Part shown: positions 9,121 to 17,036 of the stretch, piece after piece | Position numbering within the stretch: position 1 is the first letter of the stretch | Layout of the letters: each line of letters opens with the position of its first letter | NCBI GenBank assembly: GCA_043777895.1 | Contig: JAYWHD010000051.1 | Coordinates: forward strand, 1-30,547 | DNA: 30,547 nucleotides | From: JBDLSY01 sp043777895 | GTDB lineage: Bacteria > Pseudomonadota > Gammaproteobacteria > Burkholderiales > Burkholderiaceae_C | Direction: 5' to 3' | Made by a program: the position numbers and the translations under genes | Notes under the pieces: generated by a model | The model's input: only the letters and a program-made list of their open reading frames with translations | What the model was told of the DNA's origin: nothing | Databases searched by the model: none

Positions 9121-9816
9121 TTATAAAGATTCAATAATATGACAAGCAAGACTGGCTTTATTAACAATAGCCGACCAATTTTTTGCATTAATATCCGCTG
9201 TAGGCGCAATCCAAGTACCACCAATAGCCGCTACGGTATCAATTGCAGCGTATTCTTTTAGCATAGATTCACGAATACCACCCGTTGGCATAAACCGAAT
9301 ATGCGGTAAAGGCCCTGCAACCGATTGAAGCCAAGCACTACCCCCACTAGATTCAGCAGGAAAAAATTTTAACACTTTAAAACCGCATTCATACGCTACC
9401 ATTGCTTCAGTCGCGGTAGCCACTCCCGGAATTAAACGGTGTTGTTCTATGCCTAAGTGCGTAGTACAAGACTCTAAAAAACTTAATGATGACATAGGCG
9501 ATACAAAAAATTGCCCACCTGCTGCTTGCGCTGCACGTAAATCTTGTACACCAATAATTGTGCCAACACCCAGCGAAATAGGCAAACCTGCTGCCGCGAT
9601 GCGATGAACAGCGGCTAAGGCTTGTGGCGTACGAAGAGTTACTTCTATTGCATTGACTCCGCCTAATAACAAAGATTGGCATAACGGTATCGCATCAGTT
9701 TCATCGTTAATCTCTACTACAGCCACTAGTTTATTAACAGGTAAATAGTCGTAATGATTACAATTATGACTATTATGATTATGATTATGATTATGATTAT
9801 TGTAAATTTTTAACAT
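9121..9816 (-). CDS. eda: 2-dehydro-3-deoxy-phosphogluconate (KDPG) aldolase
   Basis: Cleaves KDPG to pyruvate and glyceraldehyde 3-phosphate, the last step of the Entner-Doudoroff pathway; it may also act on 4-hydroxy-2-oxoglutarate. The 231-residue protein contains the class I KDPG aldolase signatures: VEVTLRTP-type strand (AIEVTLRTP) with the catalytic Glu, GVGTI, the FFVSP motif, the Schiff-base Lys in VLKFFPAE, and MPTGGI for phosphate binding. It is about 18 residues longer than the usual 213 because of a His-Asn-rich N-terminus with six His and one Cys in the first 21 residues. No later ATG precedes the conserved core, so this extension must be translated unless a rare start is used. 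It lies 20 bp downstream of edd in the same direction, so the two are almost certainly co-transcribed. Confidence 0.95.
   Translation of the reverse strand: MLKIYNNHNHNHNHNSHNCNHYDYLPVNKLVAVVEINDETDAIPLCQSLLLGGVNAIEVTLRTPQALAAVHRIAAAGLPISLGVGTIIGVQDLRAAQAAGGQFFVSPMSSLSFLESCTTHLGIEQHRLIPGVATATEAMVAYECGFKVLKFFPAESSGGSAWLQSVAGPLPHIRFMPTGGIRESMLKEYAAIDTVAAIGGTWIAPTADINAKNWSAIVNKASLACHIIESL
9772..9800. repeat. Hexanucleotide repeat encoding the His-Asn start of Eda
   Basis: The unit attatg is repeated four times plus a partial copy. On the minus strand it reads as alternating CAT-AAT codons (His-Asn). The unit length is a multiple of three, so copy-number change alters protein length without shifting frame. 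Confidence 0.85.
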
Positions 9817-9836
9817 AAATAGTATTTAAATTGCTT

Positions 9837-11687
9837 CTAAAATTCCAATACAGTTGCACCTTGATTTGCAGGGCTAACATTACGGCGAAACAATGAAAAA
9901 AGCTCACGGCCAACGCCTATAGTATTTTTTAAAACTGAATGTGTATAAGCATACCTTGAACGGGCTTTTAACTCATCAAGTGGCACATTAATACTTAGTG
10001 TGCCAGTCAGTGCGTCTATTGTAATTAAATCATCATCACAAATATGTGCCATTAATCCTGCTTCAGGTGTTAAGTGAATAGCCGACAACACTTTACCACT
10101 TGCACCACTCATACGGCCATCCGTTAATAAAGCGACTTTATAGCCAGAATCTTGTAAAACAGTCAATAATGGTGTTAATTTATGCAGTTCAGGCATACCA
10201 CAAGCTTTTGGACCTTGCCCACGAACTACCAATACTAAATCGCGGTTTAACTGCCCCGCTTTAAATGCCTCATGGACTGATTCTTGCGACTCAAACACCA
10301 AACAAGCAGCAGTAATTCGCCTGTATTTAAGGGCAACTGCACTTATTTTGACCACAGCACACCCTAAAGAGCCTTGTACTAACTTTAATCCACCATCGGC
10401 TTGAAAAGGCAATTTTACAGGACGCAATACGTCCAAGTTCAGACTATGAATCCCCGTATTTTGATACGCTATTTTTAGCATATCACTATGAATATTACTA
10501 GGAGTAATAGAACCCAGTAAATACGGCGTTTGAGTAAAGCGGTATAAACCTTGCCCAACCACAGTATGGACATCATTCCACATTAAACCTGCATCTAACA
10601 ATTCTTTTAATAAAAACGCTGTACCCCCTGCGGCGTGCATATCATTAATATCGGCAGAGCCGTTTGGATACACTCTAGCCAATAATGGAACAACTGCCGA
10701 CAACGCATCAAAATCGGCCCATTCTAGTTGCCAACCTGCCGCACGAGCCACGGCTAACCAATGAATCGTATGATTAGTACTACCGCCTGTTGCCAACAAA
10801 ATAACCACTGCATTAATAATAGATTCAGCAGTCACCATTTCACCAATACCTATTGGTGATTTTTTAGACGATGAAAGATAGGCTATTGTTTTAGCACTTT
10901 CAGCAGTTAAAGCAGTACGTAAAAGGTTATTCGGCTGTACAAATGCCGCACCCGGTAGCATTAAACCCATAGCCTCTAGCAGTACTTGATTGCTATTAGC
11001 AGTACCGTAAAAAGTACACGTACCAGGGCTATGATAAGCGGCCATTTCTGTGTCTAATAAAACAGTATCGTCCACTTGCCCTTGGGCATATTGCTTACGA
11101 ATATTGGTTTTGTCTTCATTGGATAAACCACTAGGCATTGGTCCTGCAGCCACAAATATAGCGGGTAAATGCCCAAATGCTAAAGCACCAAGTAATAAAC
11201 CTGGCACAATTTTATCGCATACACCTAATAACAACATACCATCATACAACTCGTGCGATAAAGCAATACCTGTACTCATTGCAATGACATCACGGCTAAA
11301 TAAACTTAACTCCATACCCGCTCTGCCTTGAGTCACACCATCACACATAGCAGGCACACCGCCAGCAAATTGTCCCAATGCACCCGACTGTTTTAATGAC
11401 AATTTAAGCTGTTCAGGGTAATCTTTAAAGGGTTGATGAGCCGATAAAACATCGTTATAAGCAGAGACAATTGCAATCAAAGGCATTGCTTGTTCGCGAA
11501 TAATTATTTTTTCAGACCGTCCCAAAGCCGCATAACCGTGTGCTTGATTTGCAGCCCCTAAATTTTGACGGGCGACTTGCGTACGGTTATTGGCACGCAT
11601 TGTATGTATTTTTTCTAAATAATTGGCACGGCTGAGATGACTACGCACAATTAAGTCTTTAGTCACTGTTTGAAGTATTACATTCAT
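9837..11687 (-). CDS. edd: Phosphogluconate dehydratase
   Basis: Dehydrates 6-phosphogluconate to KDPG, the first committed step of the Entner-Doudoroff pathway, using a [4Fe-4S] cluster. The 616 residues fit the Edd subgroup of the IlvD/Edd family (about 603 in E. coli). Visible are the SAYNDVLSAHQPFKDYP motif near the N-terminus, PAMCDGVTQG and GVCDKIVPG with the cluster cysteines, ATGGSTNHTIHW, GGTAFLLKELLD, and the C-terminal LLTDGRMSGASGKV signature. The Edd-type AYNDxLSAH pattern and the immediate downstream eda separate it from IlvD. No zwf, pgl or glucose transporter is adjacent, so the source of 6-phosphogluconate is encoded elsewhere. A GlcG-family gene lies 29 bp upstream and may be in the same transcript. 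Confidence 0.96.
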   Translation of the reverse strand: MNVILQTVTKDLIVRSHLSRANYLEKIHTMRANNRTQVARQNLGAANQAHGYAALGRSEKIIIREQAMPLIAIVSAYNDVLSAHQPFKDYPEQLKLSLKQSGALGQFAGGVPAMCDGVTQGRAGMELSLFSRDVIAMSTGIALSHELYDGMLLLGVCDKIVPGLLLGALAFGHLPAIFVAAGPMPSGLSNEDKTNIRKQYAQGQVDDTVLLDTEMAAYHSPGTCTFYGTANSNQVLLEAMGLMLPGAAFVQPNNLLRTALTAESAKTIAYLSSSKKSPIGIGEMVTAESIINAVVILLATGGSTNHTIHWLAVARAAGWQLEWADFDALSAVVPLLARVYPNGSADINDMHAAGGTAFLLKELLDAGLMWNDVHTVVGQGLYRFTQTPYLLGSITPSNIHSDMLKIAYQNTGIHSLNLDVLRPVKLPFQADGGLKLVQGSLGCAVVKISAVALKYRRITAACLVFESQESVHEAFKAGQLNRDLVLVVRGQGPKACGMPELHKLTPLLTVLQDSGYKVALLTDGRMSGASGKVLSAIHLTPEAGLMAHICDDDLITIDALTGTLSINVPLDELKARSRYAYTHSVLKNTIGVGRELFSLFRRNVSPANQGATVLEF

Positions 11688-11716
11688 AGTGTCATTACAA
11701 CCTGTATCACTTTAAG

Positions 11717-12139
11717 CTATTGTGGTGGATATATCGCTAATAATGCGGCAATACCTGCTTTAGCAATGCGGGCATCATCTTGACTTTTAACGCCAGAAAC
11801 ACCTACTGCCCCAACAACCTGCCCCTCTATCACAATTGGCACACCGCCCTCAATTAGACCTTGTAACTGTGGGGCAGATAAAAAACTCGTCCGACCATTA
11901 TTAATAATTTCCTCATAAATACGGCTTTCACGGCGGCCTAAAGCTGAGGATCGGGCTTTTTCTTGGCACATATAAACCGAGATAGTAGGCACACCCTCTA
12001 AGCGTGTCATGGCCAGTAGATGACCGCCATCGTCTACTACCGCAATAGAGACTGCCCATTGATTGTCTTGAGCCTCTTTAATAGAGGCTTGCAAAATAAG
12101 GTTTACGTCAGAGGTTTGCAAAGTAAGTTTATTAATCAT
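11717..12139 (-). CDS. GlcG/HbpS family protein (heme-binding-like)
   Basis: The 140 residues cover a single GlcG/HbpS (DUF336) domain: IAVVDDGGHLLAMTRLEG, KARSSALGRRES, GGVPIVIEGQVVGAVGVSG and a D-D-x-x-IAKAG ending. Members of this family bind heme or corrinoid-like ligands in some bacteria, and others accompany glycolate, diol or propanediol operons. The specific role here is unknown. It lies 29 bp upstream of edd on the same strand, which suggests co-transcription with edd-eda rather than with a glycolate operon. Its own start is preceded by a 3x9-bp AT repeat that begins seven bases upstream of the ATG, where a Shine-Dalgarno would be expected; none is evident. Confidence 0.85.
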   Translation of the reverse strand: MINKLTLQTSDVNLILQASIKEAQDNQWAVSIAVVDDGGHLLAMTRLEGVPTISVYMCQEKARSSALGRRESRIYEEIINNGRTSFLSAPQLQGLIEGGVPIVIEGQVVGAVGVSGVKSQDDARIAKAGIAALLAIYPPQ

Positions 12140-12145
12140 AAAAGT

Positions 12146-12172
12146 ATTATTTATATTATTTATATTATTTAT
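12146..12172. repeat. Three tandem 9-bp units upstream of the GlcG-like gene
   Basis: The unit attatttat is repeated three times exactly. The array starts seven bases upstream of the ATG at 12139 on the minus strand, so it fills the initiation region. Copy-number change would move any ribosome binding site. Confidence 0.85.
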
Positions 12173-12185
12173 TTGAATTTTTAAT

Positions 12186-12686
12186 TTATTTATTTACTGA
12201 TGCATTAAACCAAGGCGGTAAATCTTTTGCAAAAAATGGTGTGAGTTTCATTGCTATTTTTTGTGTTATCGGTGGAAAATAAGCTGTTTGCCATAAAGTT
12301 GTATTTGGAATCAACGTACTCAAACACAATACAGTCCCCAACAAAATTAAAACAGCACCGCGAACCATACCTAGTAATAAACCAATAAATTTATTAAGCC
12401 CATCTAATTTAGCAGCTTTTACCAGTTCAGTGAGTAGTAAAGCCAATGCATAACTGGATATACGTTCCAATACAAATAGTATAAAAAAAGCTGCGGCCCA
12501 GCGCGTCATATTATTGACAATCAAATTAGCTAATAAGGGGGCTATCAAACTAGCACCAAAAAAAGCAATTACAAACCCACGAAGCCAACCACCAAAACCT
12601 ACAATTTCCTTAGCACCTCCACGCAAAAAACCTAATAAAGTAGAGCCAAAAAATATGCACAGTACCAAAATATCTAAACCATTCAT
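12186..12686 (-). CDS. cvpA: CvpA family membrane protein
   Basis: The 166-residue protein matches CvpA, an inner-membrane protein first linked to colicin V production and, in several proteobacteria, to envelope stress and purine-locus neighbourhoods. The start (MNGLDILVLCIFFGSTLLGFLRGGAKEI) has the family pattern, with the Gly-Phe-x-Arg-Gly loop after the first membrane span. Four hydrophobic segments are apparent (about 4-20, 30-50, 62-86 and 104-125). AAGG lies upstream of the ATG at 12686 with ordinary spacing. In many beta- and gammaproteobacteria cvpA is followed by purF; here the next gene is the GlcG-like one, and no purF is present. Upstream is a remnant of the SPOR-type protein that usually precedes cvpA. 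Confidence 0.92.
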   Translation of the reverse strand: MNGLDILVLCIFFGSTLLGFLRGGAKEIVGFGGWLRGFVIAFFGASLIAPLLANLIVNNMTRWAAAFFILFVLERISSYALALLLTELVKAAKLDGLNKFIGLLLGMVRGAVLILLGTVLCLSTLIPNTTLWQTAYFPPITQKIAMKLTPFFAKDLPPWFNASVNK

Positions 12687-12742
12687 TCAAATACACCTTT
12701 TACTAAGTTTAATTTATAATTTTTACCGTTTTTATTATTTAA

Positions 12743-12769
12743 TCTATTAACTCTATTAACTCTATTAAC
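12743..12769. repeat. Three tandem 9-bp units between cvpA and the SPOR-anchor gene
   Basis: The unit tctattaac is present three times exactly, downstream of the truncated SPOR-type gene and upstream of cvpA. It lies where the missing SPOR domain would be expected. Confidence 0.85.
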
Positions 12770-12794
12770 TGATGTACCATCAACGCTATTAGTA

Positions 12795-13106
12795 TTATTT
12801 ATCATCAATGATATTCTTAATGGCATTGTTAGTGTGGTTAGTATTGTCTTTAATAAATCTATTTTTATAAAACTCTTCATTTTTAGGCATACGTAAAATA
12901 ACGTCCTCATCCCAGTTTCGCTTAACATCGTCTAGTACCCATGGTAAAAAAGCAAAAGACAATGATAACAGTACAGCAGCACCTAAAACACGCCTACGGG
13001 CTAAAAATAGGCTATGTTGCACTAAATCTAAGCGTTCCTGTGCTTGCTGATTGATGAGCATATCCGTACTATCGTTACTGCTGGTATTGTTTTTCCAAAA
13101 TGTCAT
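12795..13106 (-). CDS. Truncated DedD/SPOR-type membrane anchor protein (no SPOR domain)
   Basis: The 103-residue product has a short cytoplasmic N-terminus, a basic patch (LARRRVLG) and one membrane span (GAAVLLSLSFAFLPWVL, about residues 43-59), then DDVKRNWDEDVILRMPK. That layout and the RRR-x-x-GAAVLL ... P-x-VLD ... I/V-x-x-P pattern match, from memory, the N-terminal anchor of the DedD-like SPOR proteins that precede cvpA in many Burkholderiales. Those proteins end with a peptidoglycan-binding SPOR domain of about 75 residues. Here the frame ends after a short Asn-rich tail, and I see no SPOR-like sequence in any frame before cvpA. It is either a decayed gene or a reduced anchor that keeps only a membrane role. 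It may be translated ahead of cvpA, 108 bp downstream. Confidence 0.6.
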   Translation of the reverse strand: MTFWKNNTSSNDSTDMLINQQAQERLDLVQHSLFLARRRVLGAAVLLSLSFAFLPWVLDDVKRNWDEDVILRMPKNEEFYKNRFIKDNTNHTNNAIKNIIDDK

Positions 13107-13316
13107 ACATTTAAATAAGTTATTAATAATAGGTTTTAGTAAAAAATAAATAGATAAATAAAATAAGTAAGTAAGTAAATAAATCTAAAAAATTAGTTTA
13201 CCTTAACCTATAAAATCTGTGATGCCATTTGAAAAAATATCAAACAAAAACATCAAACAAATATCAAAAAGCCCTTAAAATGCCTAATTAACACACTACT
13301 TAACACATTGTTTTTT

Positions 13317-13991
13317 ATGTACACTACTAATCTGCCGTCTAGACCCTATGATTTATTAATTTTTGACTGGGACGGAACAATTATGGACAGCACCAATGCC
13401 ATTGCTACCTGTATACAAACCGCTTGTCTTGCAGTAGGTCAGCCAAAACCACCTTTAAAATTAGCAAAACACGTAATAGGCTTAGGCTTACGCGAAGCAT
13501 TAATATTGTGTGCACCTGACTTACCCAGCAAGGACTATGATTCTCTTTGTAAACAATATTATCAGTCGTTTTTAGAGCAAATAGACAATTTACATTTGTT
13601 TGAGGGTGTTAAAGAGCAATTAAATAATTTAGTAAACCAAGGCTATATTTTAGCGGTTGCCACAGGTAAAAACCGTAACGGCTTAAATAAAGTACTAGAA
13701 AAAACACAATTAACTAATATATTTAGTGCCACACGTACACCTGACGAAACAGTTGCAAAGCCAGCACCTGATATGATACTTGAGTTACTTAATGAACTGA
13801 ATATATCGGCTTCGCGTGCATTAATGATTGGTGATACAACACATGATATAAATATGGCACATAATGCAAATATAAAGAGTTTTGCGGTATCACAAGGTGC
13901 ACATACTGTAGAAACATTATTATTGTCCAAACCAACTTATCTTGCTAATCATATTAGCGAACTAACACCTTGGCTACTTAGTTTAAACTAA
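13317..13991 (+). CDS. HAD-superfamily hydrolase (Gph-like phosphatase)
   Basis: The 224-residue protein has all four HAD motifs: DWDGTIMDS (nucleophile and acid Asp), the ATGKNR motif II, the Lys in KPAPDM, and MIGDTTHDINMA for Mg2+ binding. It belongs to the small cap (HAD-IA) group that includes phosphoglycolate phosphatase Gph and pyrophosphatase PpaX; the substrate cannot be read from sequence. The ATG at 13317 is chosen over an upstream in-frame TTG at 13308. In Burkholderiales a gene of this type commonly sits directly before an S49 peptidase, as here. A weak AT-rich hairpin begins at its stop codon. The 210 bp upstream (13107-13316) holds only AT-rich short repeats and no recognised gene. 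Confidence 0.9.
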   Translation: MYTTNLPSRPYDLLIFDWDGTIMDSTNAIATCIQTACLAVGQPKPPLKLAKHVIGLGLREALILCAPDLPSKDYDSLCKQYYQSFLEQIDNLHLFEGVKEQLNNLVNQGYILAVATGKNRNGLNKVLEKTQLTNIFSATRTPDETVAKPAPDMILELLNELNISASRALMIGDTTHDINMAHNANIKSFAVSQGAHTVETLLLSKPTYLANHISELTPWLLSLN

Positions 13992-14015
13992 AAATAGTTA
14001 ATAATAACTATTTTT
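13990..14015 (+). terminator. AT-rich hairpin with T-run after the HAD gene
   Basis: Eleven-base perfect arms (13990-14000 and 14005-14015) surround a four-base loop, and the right arm ends in five T. It overlaps the stop codon. The stem contains a single G-C pair, so as a Rho-independent terminator it would be weak; it may only stabilise the mRNA end. Confidence 0.4.
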
Positions 14016-14085
14016 AATAACTACTATCACTAAACATTATTAACATCACTAAACTAACTATTTATATAATACTTACAACCTAATT

Positions 14086-15276
14086 ATGCAATCAAACGAT
14101 ACTGAAAACACTATAAAAATGATAAAAATGACTAATGACAATGAAAAAAATAAGTGTGTTAAAGAAAAAATAGATACTATAATGATTGATAATATTGAAA
14201 CTACTAAAAATGAAAGTAATGAAGATATTAACAAAAATAATAAAAATATTAATGAAAATAATACTAACTATGTTGATATTATCAAAAACAATAATGATCT
14301 ATATTTAACGTCTAATAATGAAAAAACACTAGCGACAGACTTACACTTACCCGCTTCTGTAGTATCACAACTAAGTATACTATTAAATGCCTATCTTAAA
14401 GAACAAAAAGTTGCTCGTCGATGGCGTATACTGTTTCGTTATACAGCATCAATCTTAATACTTATAGCATTGTGTATTTATTTATTAAAAAATATAAGTG
14501 ATACCGACATTAACGAACCACACGTTGCATTAATTAAATTAGAGGGGGGCATTGAATATGGTAGCCCAGCAGCAGCCGAACCAATAATAGCAGCCTTACA
14601 AGCCGCATTTGAGGACACAGCCAGTGTTGCTATTGTTCTACAAATGAATAGCCCTGGCGGAAGCCCTGTACAAGCCGATATGATTAATGCTGAAATTATG
14701 CGTTTAAAAAATCAATATAAAAATAAATTGATTTATAGTGTTATTGAAGAGATCTGTGCGTCAGGCTGTTATTACATAGCGGCGGCGACTACTAATATTT
14801 ATGCTAATTCATCAAGTATGGTTGGTTCAATTGGTGTCGTAATGGATAGCTTTGGTGCAGTTGATTTAATTAAAAAATTAGGTATAGAGCGTCGAATATA
14901 TACTGCGGGTATCAATAAAAGTTTACTTGATCCTTTTACACCCAGCACAGACAAACAAAAAAGTATTATTAATAGCATGCTCAATGATGTCCATTCACAA
15001 TTTATTACCGCCGTAAAAGAAGGCCGTGGTAAAAGATTAAAAGATGACGGTGAGTTATTTTCAGGGCGAGTTTATTCAGGAAACCAAGCACTTACAGTAG
15101 GCTTAATAGATGATATTGCTACAATGGGCGAAGTTATGCGTGACACAATTGGCAATGATAACATCATTGATTATTCACCTAAAGAAAATTTAGCTGAAAG
15201 AGTCGCTAAAAAATTTGGTGCTAATTTAGGTATTTATATCGGTAGTAGTATCAATAGTGTTTTTAAAATTAAATAA
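14086..15276 (+). CDS. S49 family signal peptide peptidase (SppA-like)
   Basis: A membrane-anchored serine protease of the short SppA type, which degrades cleaved signal peptides and other membrane peptides. Of 396 residues, the first 80 are low-complexity with 21 Asn and many Lys and Glu. A single membrane span follows (about 116-135), then the protease domain: MNSPGGSPVQAD, the nucleophile Ser226 in EICASGCYY, SSMVGSIGVVMD, and the general-base Lys278 in AGINKSLLDPFTP. Both catalytic residues are present, so it should be active. The DPF-x-P ending of that motif is, from memory, typical of the Burkholderiales S49 peptidase that follows a HAD phosphatase. The Asn-rich N-terminus would face the cytoplasm and is not part of the usual family. 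It lies 94 bp after the HAD gene. Confidence 0.93.
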   Translation: MQSNDTENTIKMIKMTNDNEKNKCVKEKIDTIMIDNIETTKNESNEDINKNNKNINENNTNYVDIIKNNNDLYLTSNNEKTLATDLHLPASVVSQLSILLNAYLKEQKVARRWRILFRYTASILILIALCIYLLKNISDTDINEPHVALIKLEGGIEYGSPAAAEPIIAALQAAFEDTASVAIVLQMNSPGGSPVQADMINAEIMRLKNQYKNKLIYSVIEEICASGCYYIAAATTNIYANSSSMVGSIGVVMDSFGAVDLIKKLGIERRIYTAGINKSLLDPFTPSTDKQKSIINSMLNDVHSQFITAVKEGRGKRLKDDGELFSGRVYSGNQALTVGLIDDIATMGEVMRDTIGNDNIIDYSPKENLAERVAKKFGANLGIYIGSSINSVFKIK

Positions 15277-15286
15277 GTATATTATT

Positions 15287-15318
15287 ATAAATAATATTTA
15301 ATATAAATAATATTTAAT
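15287..15318. repeat. Two tandem 16-bp AT units
   Basis: The unit ataaataatatttaat is repeated exactly twice between the S49 peptidase and purU, and a partial copy follows. It contains no G or C. Confidence 0.85.
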
Positions 15319-15351
15319 ATAATATCTATATAAATAAAATATGAATAATAT

Positions 15352-16209
15352 ATGAATAAACACACGTATATATTAACTATATCTTGTCCAGACCAAGTTG
15401 GTATAGTCAGTACAGTCACTACCTTTTTAGCTATAAACCAAGGCAATATTATTGAAGCAGCCCAGTATGGTGATATTGATACCCAACATTTCTTTATGCG
15501 GTTAAAATTTAGTATTAATAATACGGTATCTAACGAAACGAAAATAAGGTCAGAGTTTTCTATATTAGCCGATACCTTTAAAATGGAGTGGGCTTTATAT
15601 GTTGATCATTCAAAAATGCCAACTATTTTAATGGTTTCAAAGTTAGGCCATTGTTTAAATGATTTATTATTTCGTTATAGTAGTGGCCTAATCCCTTTAG
15701 ATATTCGTGCGGTTGTATCAAACCATCGCGATTATTATCAATTAGCAGCACAGTATAATATTCCATTTTATCACTTCCCTGTGACCCATGACACTAAAGC
15801 TTATGCTGAAACACAGTTGTTAAATTTAATTAAACAAGAGAAAATTGAATTAGTCGTTTTAGCAAGGTATATGCAAATTTTATCTGATAACCTGTGTCGT
15901 CAGCTAGAGGGTAAAGTAATTAATATACACCATTCTTTTTTACCTAGCTTTAAAGGGGCTAGACCTTATTATCAAGCCCATGAACGCGGTGTAAAAATTA
16001 TTGGAGCGACAGCCCATTTTGTAACTACAGCTTTAGATGAAGGCCCTATCATAGAACAAGACGTAGCTCGGGTTGATCATACTCAAGACGCTGAACAGTT
16101 TACAGCCATTGGACGCGATGTTGAAAGTATTGTCTTGTCTCGTGCCATCACATGGTACGCCCAACACAAGATATTACGCAACGGAAATAAAACAGTAGTA
16201 TTTAAATAA
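15352..16209 (+). CDS. purU: Formyltetrahydrofolate deformylase
   Basis: Hydrolyses 10-formyl-tetrahydrofolate to formate and tetrahydrofolate, balancing one-carbon pools and supplying formate to PurT in some bacteria. The 285 residues fit PurU. An N-terminal ACT domain (TISCPDQVGIVSTVTTFL, about 8-85) precedes a formyltransferase-fold domain with the LVVLARYMQILS motif, the IHHSFLPSFKGARPYYQAHERGV segment carrying the catalytic His, and GATAHFVTTALDEGPIIEQD with the catalytic Asp. The extra ACT domain and DEGPIIEQ version separate it from PurN and Fmt. The leader is nearly pure AT, and no strong Shine-Dalgarno is seen before the ATG at 15352. Confidence 0.96.
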   Translation: MNKHTYILTISCPDQVGIVSTVTTFLAINQGNIIEAAQYGDIDTQHFFMRLKFSINNTVSNETKIRSEFSILADTFKMEWALYVDHSKMPTILMVSKLGHCLNDLLFRYSSGLIPLDIRAVVSNHRDYYQLAAQYNIPFYHFPVTHDTKAYAETQLLNLIKQEKIELVVLARYMQILSDNLCRQLEGKVINIHHSFLPSFKGARPYYQAHERGVKIIGATAHFVTTALDEGPIIEQDVARVDHTQDAEQFTAIGRDVESIVLSRAITWYAQHKILRNGNKTVVFK

Positions 16210-16293
16210 GTACTTAAAGTATAAAGTATAAAGTATTTAAAATACTTGAATAAATAATAATATCGGGTTTTATACTTCAAAATTAAATCATTT

Positions 16294-17001
16294 ATGACAC
16301 AAAAAATTTATTCAAATGCCCAAGTTGCACTGGCTGACATTGTGTGCGATAACCTAACTATTGCAGTGGGCGGTTTTGGCTTATGTGGTATTCCAGAAGC
16401 TTTAATCCTTGCACTGCGTGACTCAAACGTCAAAAACTTAACCGTTATTAGCAATAATGCAGGCGTTGATGGCTTTGGCTTAGGACAACTATTAATAACG
16501 CGTCAAATAAAAAAAATGATTTCTTCTTATGTAGGTGAAAATAAGGAGTTTGAACGACAATATTTAGCAGGCGAACTTGAACTTGATTTTACGCCTCAAG
16601 GAACTTTAGCTGAAAAACTACGTTCAGGTGGTTGTGGTATTCCTGCATTTTTTACCAAAACGGGTGTAGGCACTTTGGTCGCCGAAGGCAAGACAACTCA
16701 AGTATTTGACGGTGAAACCTATTTAATGGAACGCAGTTTAACGGCAGATATTGCTTTGGTAAAAGCTTGGAAATCAGATGTGGCAGGTAATTTAATTTAC
16801 CGTAAAACCGCTAGAAACTTTAATCCTTTATGTGCAATGGCTGGTAAAATAACAGTAGTAGAAGTAGAGGAAATTGTGCCTTTAGGTGCTTTAGATGCAG
16901 ATGCTATTCATACGCCAAGTATTTTTGTACACCGTATTGTATGTAACCCAAACCCTGAAAAGCGGATTGAACAACGCACAGTGACCATACATAATATTTA
17001 A
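16294..17001 (+). CDS. scoA: 3-oxoacid CoA-transferase subunit A
   Basis: Alpha subunit of a succinyl-CoA:3-ketoacid (acetoacetate) CoA-transferase, which activates acetoacetate with CoA from succinyl-CoA. The 235-residue protein shows the class I CoA-transferase A signature GGFGLCGIPEALILAL near residue 25-40 and the NAGVDGFGLGQLL and SYVGENKEFERQYLAGELEL segments typical of ScoA rather than AtoD. It is followed 35 bp later by scoB, a standard two-gene operon. No thiolase or hydroxybutyrate dehydrogenase is adjacent, so the direction of use (ketone body or PHB turnover, or fermentation) cannot be inferred from context. Confidence 0.95.
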   Translation: MTQKIYSNAQVALADIVCDNLTIAVGGFGLCGIPEALILALRDSNVKNLTVISNNAGVDGFGLGQLLITRQIKKMISSYVGENKEFERQYLAGELELDFTPQGTLAEKLRSGGCGIPAFFTKTGVGTLVAEGKTTQVFDGETYLMERSLTADIALVKAWKSDVAGNLIYRKTARNFNPLCAMAGKITVVEVEEIVPLGALDADAIHTPSIFVHRIVCNPNPEKRIEQRTVTIHNI

Positions 17002-17036
17002 AAAATTTAGGAATTAAATTAATTCAAGGATTAAAT

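Noticed and set aside
12683..12928. Minus-strand 81-codon frame that might hold the missing SPOR part
   Set aside because: It overlaps the anchor gene in another frame, its translation is low-complexity (repeated NRVNR), and it has no SPOR-like pattern.
13107..13316. Possible small gene or RNA in the gap before the HAD gene
   Set aside because: Only AT-rich tetranucleotide-like repeats (taag, aaat) are present; I see no open frame with a start site or stable GC-containing hairpin.
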